A DNA stretch of 64,000 nucleotides from Oscillospiraceae bacterium (lineage in GTDB: Bacteria > Bacillota > Clostridia > Oscillospirales > CAG-272), in assembly GCA_015065135.1 (NCBI GenBank), contig SVQY01000007.1, positions 1-64,000 on the forward strand, read 5' to 3'. A model generated the notes under the pieces. That model was given only the letters and a program-made list of their open reading frames with translations. It had not been told where the DNA came from and did no database searches. Both the position numbers and the translations under genes were made by a program. The first letter of the stretch is position 1. Each line of letters opens with the position of its first letter. Of this stretch, positions 28,339-38,167 are shown piece after piece.

Positions 28339-29038
28339 GCGCGAAGGTCACCGAAACGGGAGCGGAGCCGTCGGTCTCCTGCACCATCATTCGTACGCTC
28401 CGGGCGTCCATCAGATATGCGGCGATCTCCTTGGCATCCCTCAGCTCATCCGGCAGATAAACGCCGCAGCAAGGCCGATACGGCGTATCGGCGTGATAGT
28501 CGCCGCCGCAGGTCAGGATCTTGCCGCTTTTCGCCGCGATCTGTGCAAGCTCCTGCAGATGCGTGCTCTCATATTTGGGATGGCAGCTGATCTCTATGCC
28601 ATCCATAAAGGAAACATCCTGTAACTGCTTTTTCTTGCGATGCGGATGCGCCTGCACCAGCATCGCGTTCTCTTTTTTGACAAGAGCATATAGCTCTGCA
28701 AGCGTGTAGTCAAACATCGTTGGATGGCTGTACAAAAAGTTCTCGCCTACGCCGTAAAGCAAAAAATGCAGCCTGTCATGAAGCTCCAATGTGACCTCAA
28801 TACCAAAAAAACACCGAATACCTTCCTTTTCGGCATATTCTGCGGCATAACGGTATTCCGCCATATAGCGCCCAACGTATTCCTGCAGCTCCGTATCTCC
28901 GATATATTGCTTGCAATAATGATTGGTCAGCACGATGCCATCCAGTCCGACCTTTTTGGCTTCACGCACCATTGTGGGCACATCTGCCTTGCAGCAAATG
29001 CTGATGCCGGAGCTATGTGCATGCAGATCGATCAGCAT
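28316..29038 (-). CDS. PHP domain metal-dependent phosphoesterase-like protein
   Basis: MLIDLHAHSSGISICCKADVPTMVREAKKVGLDGIVLTNHY ... HPHRKKK, CGGDYHAD. Confidence 0.88.
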   Translation of the reverse strand: MLIDLHAHSSGISICCKADVPTMVREAKKVGLDGIVLTNHYCKQYIGDTELQEYVGRYMAEYRYAAEYAEKEGIRCFFGIEVTLELHDRLHFLLYGVGENFLYSHPTMFDYTLAELYALVKKENAMLVQAHPHRKKKQLQDVSFMDGIEISCHPKYESTHLQELAQIAAKSGKILTCGGDYHADTPYRPCCGVYLPDELRDAKEIAAYLMDARSVRMMVQETDGSAPVSVTFARGIGLRE

Positions 29039-30465
29039 TATATTTTTTCCTTTCTATACGCATAAAGGCGCGCGGCGCATTGATCGATACGTGCGGCAAT
29101 AGCTTCCTCCACGTCACGCCCTTTCAAGGTCAGAATGCGGTGATTTCCTGCACCGTTCTGCGAAAACACGGTTTTTCCCTGCTCGTTGACAGTAACCGTC
29201 CCACAAGGGGATTCCGCCAAAAACGCGCCGCAGCCCTCAAAGCCGTAAAGCACGGTAGCCGGATCCCAGGAGGACCTTCCACCTCGCTGGATCACACCGG
29301 GAAACAATGTAAACGCCAGCGCCAGCGGATTGCCGTCGCCATATTTTTGCAGGATAGGTCCACCGGTCATGATGCCTGCACCCGTTTCGCTGGGCAGCCA
29401 TACCACGGGAACAGGAGATCGCTCGGCGACAGTCTGCGCCGCAGGAATATCCAGATGAATATTCCACTCGGTTCGCTCCACGTCGGGGTCAAAGATGCCT
29501 GCCATCAGAACGAGCCTTTCGCAACGTTCGCGCAGCAAAGATACACCATCAAGAGGGCTGATCTCATCTCCCTCGCTTTCCAGCAACGCGGCGATATTGG
29601 TCATAGCGCCCACTGCGCAGATCACCGCGCGGCGGCTCTCACACAGTGCACGGCGCAGCACCTTGACCGCATCCTCGTAGCTATGCTTCTTCTCGCTTTT
29701 ATCAAAGCGCTCTACGATCTGCTTACAATAATGATCGTATGCCCTCAGCTCCCGTGCGGCGCGTCCGATGGGAGGCACCGGCTCACCGAGATCCTCAAAA
29801 AAGACGCGGATCGCATCGGGGCCCTCGGCGCAGCCGTTGCTATGGGTGACTGCCTTCAGGCATACGGCGCCGCGGCGCTCTGCATCCACCAGATAGGCCA
29901 GCGCCATCGCATCGTCGCAATCCGAACCGAAATCGGTATCCAGGATCATCTCTACCCTCGGCACGCGATATACGCGATCCTGCAGCTCCTTGGCCACACG
30001 CTCCGGGTTCGACAAGGGCACAGGATAACTCATCAGGATCAGCGGCACGCCGATCCCCTCTTTTCGATAAGGGGGCTGCACATAAGGATATTTGTTTTTG
30101 TGAAAGCCGTTCCGCTCATAAAAGCCGATACGTCTGGCAGCCATTTCGTTATCGGGATGCTCCACCTCCAACAAAAGCGCGCCGAAGCGCTGCTGCAACA
30201 ACCTCAATGCCACCGAGCCGTGGCCGCCGTTCCGGTGCGCCGCATAAACCACAAGATGCTCCACAAAGACCATCTTTTCCAACTGCCAGATCGTTACAAA
30301 GCCAACGCGGATTCCATCCTTCACCAAATGGAAAGCGGTATAGTTGGGGTCCTCCAGGACCGCTCTGGCATGCGCCTTGTCTCGCCGCTCCTCAAGCACA
30401 AAATTTTGCTCCATTTCGGCATAGATCGCATCAAAATCAGCTAGGTCTATTTTCTCTAATATCAT
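29038..30465 (-). CDS. GNAT acetyltransferase - inosine/uridine nucleoside hydrolase fusion
   Basis: N-terminal GNAT (VEHLVVYAAHRNGGHGSVALRLLQ... RIGFYERNGF) then MILDTDFGSDCDDAMALAYL and TEWNIHLDIPAAQTV nucleoside hydrolase motifs. Confidence 0.85.
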   Translation of the reverse strand: MILEKIDLADFDAIYAEMEQNFVLEERRDKAHARAVLEDPNYTAFHLVKDGIRVGFVTIWQLEKMVFVEHLVVYAAHRNGGHGSVALRLLQQRFGALLLEVEHPDNEMAARRIGFYERNGFHKNKYPYVQPPYRKEGIGVPLILMSYPVPLSNPERVAKELQDRVYRVPRVEMILDTDFGSDCDDAMALAYLVDAERRGAVCLKAVTHSNGCAEGPDAIRVFFEDLGEPVPPIGRAARELRAYDHYCKQIVERFDKSEKKHSYEDAVKVLRRALCESRRAVICAVGAMTNIAALLESEGDEISPLDGVSLLRERCERLVLMAGIFDPDVERTEWNIHLDIPAAQTVAERSPVPVVWLPSETGAGIMTGGPILQKYGDGNPLALAFTLFPGVIQRGGRSSWDPATVLYGFEGCGAFLAESPCGTVTVNEQGKTVFSQNGAGNHRILTLKGRDVEEAIAARIDQCAARLYAYRKEKI

Positions 30466-30505
30466 AGTTTTTTCTCCAAAACCGCAAAACGGTACGATAA
30501 ATTCG

Positions 30506-31495
30506 TTATTTTTCGGGATAATATGCGGCACGGAAGCCAACTGCCTCACCGCAGTATCCCCTGGGGTCGTCCAGGCAGGTCTTGAACACGCCCGCATTCT
30601 CCCCTTGCCCCCATCTGCCACCGCGGAACATCATCCGCTCCGAGGCACCGTTGTTGGCGTAAAGGTCCACTCCGTCAAGGGTCATACCGGGAACGGGCAA
30701 CAGCGCCAGCGCCCAAAGCAGCTCCACTGCCTGCGGGCAAAGCCCCTTGGCCGTTGTCTGTACAAACGGCGCAAAGCGAGCGTGAGCATAGGCATCCTGT
30801 ACGGCCTCTGCCGTATAGACCCAATGCCCCTCCGCAAAATCCAACTTGACACTGTTCGCGGTGGTGCCCTCTCCGTCGGGGGTCAGATAGCCGCCGCTTT
30901 TGCCGTCGATTGCAAGCCAGGTGTCCTGCTGCATCAGCTGCAGCTCGCCGCGCACAAGACGAAAGCCGCCCATCCACTCCCACACGTTACCGTTCAGGTC
31001 ATAAATGCCGTCGGCGGCCCCGTTGTGACTCCAGGCAACAGGCCCCGTTCCCGTAGCAACGCGCAAGATCCCCTTCTCGTCATCCCGATAGGAAACGCGC
31101 GCCACCGCCTCTGCTTCACGGTGATCCTTGCCCTCTCCGTTGTTTCCATAGGGCAAATATCCGTTTTTCAGACACCAAAGAGCAACGGCTCCCCATTCCA
31201 TAGCGGTCATCAGATGCCAGCCCTCCCCCTTTCGGGCACAGGCTGCCTCTGCCTCATCCCACGTGATGCAAACGGCGGGATCCCGATCCGCCACGGATCG
31301 GGCACCCCCTTTTTCGACCACGTTCTGATATTTTGAAATGTAAATGCCGTCCAGCACGCGCCCGTTTACCGCAAAGGCGGGATGGGGCGTGCGGCGTGCG
31401 CCCGCAATCACATCACACAGATCAAAGCACGGAATATATACCATCAGTGAGGAGCTCCCCACCCCGTCGATCAGCGTTTCATTTTTTAGCATCAT
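30506..31495 (-). CDS. SUMF1/FGE-sulfatase (C-type-lectin-fold) domain protein
   Basis: WDEAEAACARKGEGWHLMTAMEWGAVALWC; DLNGNVWEWMGGFR; FRGGRWGQGENAGVF...VGFRAAYYP. Confidence 0.85.
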   Translation of the reverse strand: MMLKNETLIDGVGSSSLMVYIPCFDLCDVIAGARRTPHPAFAVNGRVLDGIYISKYQNVVEKGGARSVADRDPAVCITWDEAEAACARKGEGWHLMTAMEWGAVALWCLKNGYLPYGNNGEGKDHREAEAVARVSYRDDEKGILRVATGTGPVAWSHNGAADGIYDLNGNVWEWMGGFRLVRGELQLMQQDTWLAIDGKSGGYLTPDGEGTTANSVKLDFAEGHWVYTAEAVQDAYAHARFAPFVQTTAKGLCPQAVELLWALALLPVPGMTLDGVDLYANNGASERMMFRGGRWGQGENAGVFKTCLDDPRGYCGEAVGFRAAYYPEK

Positions 31496-31529
31496 TTTTC
31501 AAAAAGTCCCCAAACGGTATAGGTTTTTC

Positions 31530-33413
31530 TCATCTGAACGCGGCAGTACCGCTTGTTTTTGTGTACGTGTGCCACAGAAATTTACCTGTAACGGGCTCGG
31601 TGCCCTCAGGGGCGCAATCAAAACGCAAGCGTTCCTCTGCCAGCTCCTCGATGGCATCGATCTCGCCTGCAAGATAGGCAAGAATACGCGCCTTTGCCGT
31701 TTCGAAGCGCAGCTGCTGACCGCCGTAACGAATGTCAAAGATCTCCCAGCCAAAGGGCTTGCAGTATTTCATCCAGGCGGCTCGATGCACGTCGCGCAGG
31801 GTGCGGAGCTTGGCGACTACCGTGTCGCACTCCTCTGCCATTGCAGCCAGCGCTTCCCTATCGTCCGCATCGTATGCCTTCTTCAGTCGCACGCCGAAAT
31901 CCGCCTTATTGTAAAGCAGATCGGCAAGGGCGCGCACCGTCTCGAAGGCAGGGGCAAAGATCCCTGCCGATCCGAGCCCTGCCAGCTCGGCGATCACCTT
32001 TTTATAGTAGGCCTGCATATCGATCCCCTCCAGATGCTTATCCATCAGGCCAAGCAGCGGATCGTTATAGACCAACGAACGGGTGATACACATATCCGCT
32101 CCATGGGGATGCTCGGGCAGCTCGGTCTTCAAAAAATCGTCATAGCGCTCACCCACGGCGTAACGGAAGCAGCGCTTGACGCTTTCCTCGTCATATCCGC
32201 CGGTGTAGTCGTAGTCCGCATACCAGGCAAGACCCGCAAGAGACAGCACAAGGCAGGACTCCGCGCCGTTGTGCCAGACGGTGGCCAGCACCTCGCGGAT
32301 GCCCTTCTTACGGCAGGCATCCAGCGCAGGGATGGTGTGGCGCAGAGAGCGGGAAAAGAGCGGACAGTGACCGCTCCAGGTCCAGACACCGCCTGCAAAC
32401 ATGATATTCTCCCCAAGCTGCCTGTGCTTGTCGATGTTCATGCTATAGAACTCCTCGTCGGGGTTGTAGTAATCCCAGAACACCTGCTGCACGCCACGCG
32501 GCACAAGCTCCGCAATGTCGCTACGCAGCACGGTGCGCTTGTCATAATCCTTATAGCCCTGCAGCTGACCGCCCGACATACGAAAGAACATATCGCTCCA
32601 CATCATAGGCTTAAAGCCGTAGCCGATCGCCATCTCGGACACCTTGTTCAGATGCCGCAGGTACAACTCCTCACGGGGGCGGTAACCGTTCTTATCCAGA
32701 TACTTGCCGGTGCCGAGAGAGTGGGTCTCATCCATGCCGATGTGCAAGCGGCGACTGGTGAAGCACGCCGCCACGGTGCGCAACATATCGTCGATCAAGC
32801 GATAGGTCTCCTCCGCATCCACCATCAGAACGTCCGCGGTGTCCTTGTAGGGTGCAGTCACGCTCCAACGCAGAGCGCTTTCCAGATGCCCCAGGGTCTG
32901 GATACAGGGCACCAGCTCGATACCGAGCTTGAGGGCGTAAGCATCCAGCTCCTTGATCTCGGCGGGGGTATAGCGACCGCGCATATAGCCGAAATAGGGG
33001 CGACCCTCGATCTCATAGGTGTCCTCTGTATAAAGCATAAAGGTATTCATGCCCATCAGCGCCATTTTGCGCAGCATCATCTTGACGGTAGGAACATTCA
33101 TCACCGCATTGCGGGACATATCCACCATGGCGCCATTGCTGCAAAAGAGAGGCGTTTCTGTAACAGTCCTTTCGCAAACGCCCTCCTTCAGCCAGCCCAC
33201 AAGGGTGGCAAGACCTCTGAAAAAGCGCGCCCTTCCACCGCCGTAGGAGATCGTTGCCTTGTCACTTGCCAGCGAGATGCAAAGCTGATCCCGCTCCAGC
33301 TCGCACACGGTCACGGTCACCTCCGCATCGGGGGCAAGGGTCACGTCCAGATCCTCCAGGAGCAGCGCGATACCGTCATCCAGACCTTGTGCATTTTCAA
33401 AATAAAGCTTCAT
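31530..33413 (-). CDS. Beta-N-acetylhexosaminidase-like glycoside hydrolase (GH20 family)
   Basis: MALMGMNTFMLYTEDTYEIEGRPYFGYMRGRYTPAEIKELDAYA; RLHIGMDETHSLG (catalytic DE pair). Confidence 0.88.
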   Translation of the reverse strand: MKLYFENAQGLDDGIALLLEDLDVTLAPDAEVTVTVCELERDQLCISLASDKATISYGGGRARFFRGLATLVGWLKEGVCERTVTETPLFCSNGAMVDMSRNAVMNVPTVKMMLRKMALMGMNTFMLYTEDTYEIEGRPYFGYMRGRYTPAEIKELDAYALKLGIELVPCIQTLGHLESALRWSVTAPYKDTADVLMVDAEETYRLIDDMLRTVAACFTSRRLHIGMDETHSLGTGKYLDKNGYRPREELYLRHLNKVSEMAIGYGFKPMMWSDMFFRMSGGQLQGYKDYDKRTVLRSDIAELVPRGVQQVFWDYYNPDEEFYSMNIDKHRQLGENIMFAGGVWTWSGHCPLFSRSLRHTIPALDACRKKGIREVLATVWHNGAESCLVLSLAGLAWYADYDYTGGYDEESVKRCFRYAVGERYDDFLKTELPEHPHGADMCITRSLVYNDPLLGLMDKHLEGIDMQAYYKKVIAELAGLGSAGIFAPAFETVRALADLLYNKADFGVRLKKAYDADDREALAAMAEECDTVVAKLRTLRDVHRAAWMKYCKPFGWEIFDIRYGGQQLRFETAKARILAYLAGEIDAIEELAEERLRFDCAPEGTEPVTGKFLWHTYTKTSGTAAFR

Positions 33414-33435
33414 AATAGTTTCCACCTTTCCCAAA

Positions 33436-34734
33436 TCAAAGCTGCTTCACAAGCTCTGCCGCATTTTCGATCATGCGGTCCAGAACCGATAATTCAAAGG
33501 GGGCGCTTGGCAATATCGCCTCGTAGACCCGACCGCCAAAGGCGGGCTCGGTGGCAAAATACCCCAGCTCGTTATTGGCAAGCTCGGAGATCATCACCTG
33601 TCTCGGCGCCACCAGCGCGCGCAGACGGAGGCCCAGATCCGAGAAGGGCTCACCCGGGATGCCGACCACGTAAAGCTCGCCGATACGGATGACCTGCAGC
33701 TCCACCTGCTCGGTGTAGCGCGGTTGCTCTTGCAGGGCGTACAACTCCCTTGCAAGGCGGCGATCCACCTTGCTGCTCTCGTTTGCCAGCACCGCTGCCG
33801 CCCATTGCATATCCACGTCGGCAGGCTGACGGCGGGGCTCCTCATAGCGGCGATGAGCTACGCCGACCGTTGTATCTGCCATCGGCCGCAAACGCTTGTG
33901 CAGCTCCAGCACATCGTCTGCAAGGATCCTGCCCATTTTTTTATAATGATCCTTGGGATAGCGGAAATCGGGATCCGTAAAACGTCTCGCATCAATGTGA
34001 TTGACATTGCCGCTGCAGCCGTTAAAAAACAGCACCGTGTAATCGTTTCCGTATACCGTTTTCAGATTTTGGCGCATAGCACCGGGAAAATCAGCAGAAT
34101 ATTCGGTGCCCCCCACCGTATCGGGGTGGCAAGCGAAATTGACGATCTCCGCTACGGGCTTGCCCGACATATCCTCAAATCGAAGCACAGACAGAGTGGG
34201 GTCGATGGGGGTCACCGCCTCCACGATCTCATGAGCGTGCTTACGCCCCGGGTTCATTTTAATACTGCCGTCGGTCAGGCGGTAGTTGCGGCAAAAGCTG
34301 ATGCGATCCTCCTGCCCCACGGCAAAGCTTGCGATCACCGGCACACGAGCGCGGTATGCCGAAACAGCGGCATCCACCGTCTCGCGAAAGAACAGCGCGT
34401 CCGTTTCCGCATCCTCACCCTGCCCCCAAAAGGTATCCAGCAGCTGCGGACCGCCGGTGTGGATATGAATGGCGCTGACCATGATGGCGGTGGGGGCTAT
34501 CCCCGTTTCCTTGGAGACCGCCGCACGCACGCGGTCGGTAAAATCAGTGCCGAGACCGCTGGTATCGATAGAAATCAGAATCGCCGCATTGCCCTCACAC
34601 TCCACCGCCAACGCGTGGGTGTAAAGATCATCCTTCACGCCCGTGGCGTAGTTGGGGGCCATGCATTGGGGAATATTCTTACCAAGGGGCGGCGTGACCA
34701 CACGCTCCGCCGCACCGCATTTCAGCTGCTTCAT
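33436..34734 (-). CDS. Neutral/alkaline non-lysosomal ceramidase N-terminal-like protein
   Basis: KCGAAERVVTPPLGKNIPQ; VSAIHIHTGGPQ; NFACHPDTVGG; NGCSGNVNHID. Confidence 0.8.
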   Translation of the reverse strand: MKQLKCGAAERVVTPPLGKNIPQCMAPNYATGVKDDLYTHALAVECEGNAAILISIDTSGLGTDFTDRVRAAVSKETGIAPTAIMVSAIHIHTGGPQLLDTFWGQGEDAETDALFFRETVDAAVSAYRARVPVIASFAVGQEDRISFCRNYRLTDGSIKMNPGRKHAHEIVEAVTPIDPTLSVLRFEDMSGKPVAEIVNFACHPDTVGGTEYSADFPGAMRQNLKTVYGNDYTVLFFNGCSGNVNHIDARRFTDPDFRYPKDHYKKMGRILADDVLELHKRLRPMADTTVGVAHRRYEEPRRQPADVDMQWAAAVLANESSKVDRRLARELYALQEQPRYTEQVELQVIRIGELYVVGIPGEPFSDLGLRLRALVAPRQVMISELANNELGYFATEPAFGGRVYEAILPSAPFELSVLDRMIENAAELVKQL

Positions 34735-34793
34735 GTCGTGCCTCCATTATGAACTGATAAATGCCGTTTTTATCCAAAAACGCATACCGTTTC

Positions 34794-36365
34794 TTATTTT
34801 TCTTCTATCGGCACCGTCAGCAAAGAGTGCTGCAGATACACCGTATTGTGTGCGATCTTGGCCGTTGCCTGCTCGCTGTAAAGCCCCTTTTTATTGGTGT
34901 GGCGCACGTAATGCTCCGCATTGGCGGAGGCGATATCCACACGCAGGCGCTCTCCCTTTTTGATCAGGAAGGCATGCTCATCAAAGCTAAAGCGCAGGTC
35001 CACCGCCGTGCCGGGCGCATAGTCCCCCAGCTGATAGCAAAGAGACGTGATATCGTCGCGCAGACCAAAGTCACCGCGCTCCTTGGCAATACTGACGCGC
35101 ACGTAAAAGCAGGTGTCCTCGCAGTCCGAGCAAACGCGCAGGGTCGCGGACATCTTGCCCTTTACCTGCGTATCCCGTTCAAAGGGGGCGGTGTAGACCG
35201 AGATGATATCATGCCGCGCATTGGGCGGATCCTGAAAAGCACTGCCGCCGAAGTTGCAGGAAAGCCCGCCCTTGAAGCGGGGCGGATCAAAGGGATTATA
35301 GGTATAGCTGACCGACGCCTTGCCAAGTGGCAAGGAAAGCGCGGCATCCGGCTGCGCGAAATCATCGGTCTGCCAGCAATTTGCAAACAAATTATAGTAG
35401 GTGACCTTACCGGGGGGCACGGGCGGCTTGCTCCCCTTTCGGATGGCATCCAGCCAATCGATCTCGTGATCCGCACCAAAGCCCTCCTTCCGCCGTCCCT
35501 TGGGGAAGGCGTAGCCGGTCGCCTCGTTGAAGCTATCTCCGTGATCGTACGGTGACACCAAAAGTGCACAACGTGCACGGCTTTCCGCGCTCATGGCGTG
35601 CCACATATCGAAAATGCCGCCGGTATAAAGATCGTAAAAGCCTGTGGTAAACAGTACCGGAAAATTCACGTGATCGGTCGCCCCACGCGCATCCGCACCG
35701 CCGTTGTGGGTCTGCCAGAAGGGATCGGTAGGACGGGGAGAGCGCAGCATCTCGTCAAAATCCGCCACCGACTCCCCGAACACGGTCTCGGTAAAGGCGG
35801 AAAGGGGCAAGGTCTCAAAGCTGCCCTTGGTATAGTGCTTTTTCATTTTGGACTTGGCCTTGTACATGCCCACGTACCAGTTACCGTGAAGCCCCTTTTT
35901 GAGAAAGCCGTTGCGGTAGCAAATATTATAGCGCTCGGTATCCTGAATGCCGAAGATGGCACCCTTGATATCCTCCTCGAAGGGGGCGGCGCAGTAATGC
36001 ACGCTGGTCAGATAGCTGCCGCCCTTTAAAAACAGCTCGCCGTTATAAAAGGGCTGCTGACGGATCCATGCATACAGGGCACGGGTATCCTCCCGCTCGT
36101 TGATATACGGAATGCAATCGCCCTCGCTCTTGCCTCTGCCGCGGCAATGCTGCAGCACGATGGCGTAGCCTCGCTCCAGCCACCGCACGTGCTCCTTCAG
36201 ATAGGCGGCGCAGATCTCCGCCTCGGAAAGTGGCTCCAATGCATCCACGTAGGGCGTTCTGATCACCACGCAGGGGAACTGCCCCTCATCACGCGGCAGC
36301 AATACCGCCGTAAAGAGACGTGTGCCCTTGGAGACCACCGCCTCACAATATGCCTTATACTCCAT
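34794..36365 (-). CDS. CocE/NonD family hydrolase
   Basis: LLPRDEGQFPCVVIRTPYV; GKSEGD...; GGSYLTSVHYCAA nucleophile region; C-terminal jelly-roll. Confidence 0.85.
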   Translation of the reverse strand: MEYKAYCEAVVSKGTRLFTAVLLPRDEGQFPCVVIRTPYVDALEPLSEAEICAAYLKEHVRWLERGYAIVLQHCRGRGKSEGDCIPYINEREDTRALYAWIRQQPFYNGELFLKGGSYLTSVHYCAAPFEEDIKGAIFGIQDTERYNICYRNGFLKKGLHGNWYVGMYKAKSKMKKHYTKGSFETLPLSAFTETVFGESVADFDEMLRSPRPTDPFWQTHNGGADARGATDHVNFPVLFTTGFYDLYTGGIFDMWHAMSAESRARCALLVSPYDHGDSFNEATGYAFPKGRRKEGFGADHEIDWLDAIRKGSKPPVPPGKVTYYNLFANCWQTDDFAQPDAALSLPLGKASVSYTYNPFDPPRFKGGLSCNFGGSAFQDPPNARHDIISVYTAPFERDTQVKGKMSATLRVCSDCEDTCFYVRVSIAKERGDFGLRDDITSLCYQLGDYAPGTAVDLRFSFDEHAFLIKKGERLRVDIASANAEHYVRHTNKKGLYSEQATAKIAHNTVYLQHSLLTVPIEEK

Positions 36366-36484
36366 TTTCTCACCCCGTTGCCGTATATTTTGACCGATTC
36401 CCTCTTCACCAGATGAATGGGATCAAGCTTCTTTTTGCCTTTTTTTCAATGCCGCATCGCTCGTAAGCGCTTGCGGTATCAGCT

Positions 36485-38104
36485 TCATTGCGGCTTCCCC
36501 TTCACCGCATTGTATACGGTCAGATAGTCGTTGGTCAGCACGGTATCAATGCCCATGTCAAAATAGCGACACGCCTCCTCGGGGTCGTCTGCCCAGAACA
36601 CGTTGCAAAGGATGCCGTGGGCGTGGGCCTTGTCGATGCTCTCCTGATTGAAATAGGGCTTGAACAGCTGCACCTTATAGGCACCCAGCGCAATGGCGCG
36701 ATCCACAATGGACATGGGATCCTTGTTGCCATCCCAACCCACGCAAACACGCAGGTCGGGAGCGTACGCCATCACGCGCTTGATGATGGCATCGCTTGTG
36801 GTCATAAAGTAAATATGCTTTTCGCAATCGTATTTGCGCACCAGCCCCACGATCTCCTCGATCTTGGCATCCTCGCAATTTTTATCCCAGATCTTCACGT
36901 GGATGTTCATGATCACGCGACCTGCGAACTTTTGCAGGATCTCTTCAAAGGTCGGGATCTGCAAGCCCCTGAATTTTTCACTGTGCTTGGCACCGAAGTC
37001 CAGCTGCAGCAATTCCTCGTAGGTATGGTCGTAGATCTTGCCGCTGCCGTTGCTGACACGGTCAAGAGTGCTATCGTGGCAGGAGACCAGCACGCCGTCC
37101 TTGGTGGACCACAGGTCAAACTCGATCTCCTCTGCCCCCAGCGCCACCGCCGCGCCAAAGGCGGGCATACTGTTTTCGGGCGCCACGGTGCTGAAGCCGC
37201 GGTGAGCGCAAAGACGGGGATAGGCCATCACACCGTCAAAGGGCACCACCGAGGGGCCGCCGTTACGGTAGAGCCAGGGTCTGCGCCCCTCCTCGATGTA
37301 TTCGTAATGGGATCTCAGCTTGCCCATATGCCCGGCGGGCTTGTAGTACTTATTCTGCGGATCGATCTCGCAAACGCCGAGCCCCACGCGGCTTTCCATA
37401 TTCAGCAGCATTTCGCCCTTGGGGGATACCACCATGCTGCAGCCGCAAAGCTTGGCATCCTCGCCGAGAGACACCGAGGCGCGGATAAGGTGCGCGTTGG
37501 TGTTGTAGCAAAGGAAGCGGTTGATGATGGAAAGCGCCTCGTGACTATCGGTGCGCTGCAGCGAGCAGCCGATGATGATATCCACCTTTTCGCGGGCGAT
37601 CCGTGCGAAATTTTCATAGAAATAAAAGTCGTAGCAGGTGAGGAACGCAAAGCGCAGCCCCTCCAGCTCCAGCACGTAAGGCGCGGCGGTCTCGTAGCTG
37701 TACGCCACGTCAAGAGCGTGTCCGCCCTCCGCATCGGTCTTCACCTCGCTGGGCGCGGGATGCGCCTTGAAATACCGCCCCACGATATGGCCCTCACGGT
37801 CGATGGCGTGCGTGGTGTTGCGGATGCCCTGCTCGGTCCGATAGCCCGCATTGACGAAAAGGAGCGCGTGGCATCGCTTTGCCGTTTCGCAGGCCTTTTG
37901 CAGCAGTATCGCGTTGTTCGCCTCCACCGCATCGTAAAAGCCCTTCTCCCCCTGCACGTCCGCAGGCGCATCGCTATACTCGGGCAGAACGATCAGATCC
38001 ATGCTCTCGTCGCATTGATCCAGCAGCGCAAGCAGATCCCCAAAGCATTGCGCCAGGTCCTTTTCATCAAAGGAATAATGAGGCTGAATGACACAAATTT
38101 TCAT
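36485..38104 (-). CDS. Carbon-nitrogen hydrolase (nitrilase) - glycerophosphodiester phosphodiesterase fusion
   Basis: Nitrilase E-K-C: LIVLPEYSD, GRYFKAHP, FLTCYDFYF; GDPD: CAHRGFSTVAPENSMPAF, EIEFDLWSTKDGVLVSCHDSTLDR. Confidence 0.9.
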   Translation of the reverse strand: MKICVIQPHYSFDEKDLAQCFGDLLALLDQCDESMDLIVLPEYSDAPADVQGEKGFYDAVEANNAILLQKACETAKRCHALLFVNAGYRTEQGIRNTTHAIDREGHIVGRYFKAHPAPSEVKTDAEGGHALDVAYSYETAAPYVLELEGLRFAFLTCYDFYFYENFARIAREKVDIIIGCSLQRTDSHEALSIINRFLCYNTNAHLIRASVSLGEDAKLCGCSMVVSPKGEMLLNMESRVGLGVCEIDPQNKYYKPAGHMGKLRSHYEYIEEGRRPWLYRNGGPSVVPFDGVMAYPRLCAHRGFSTVAPENSMPAFGAAVALGAEEIEFDLWSTKDGVLVSCHDSTLDRVSNGSGKIYDHTYEELLQLDFGAKHSEKFRGLQIPTFEEILQKFAGRVIMNIHVKIWDKNCEDAKIEEIVGLVRKYDCEKHIYFMTTSDAIIKRVMAYAPDLRVCVGWDGNKDPMSIVDRAIALGAYKVQLFKPYFNQESIDKAHAHGILCNVFWADDPEEACRYFDMGIDTVLTNDYLTVYNAVKGKPQ

Positions 38105-38167
38105 AGACGGTCTCCTTTTTTAGCGAATTGGGCAAAAAGATTTTTTCAAGGCAAGCTTCGTTCGGGC

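Noticed and set aside
31344-33692. 782-aa plus-strand ORF
   Set aside because: Lies antisense to the GH20 gene and part of its neighbours; the opposite strand has clear catalytic motifs and this frame has none.
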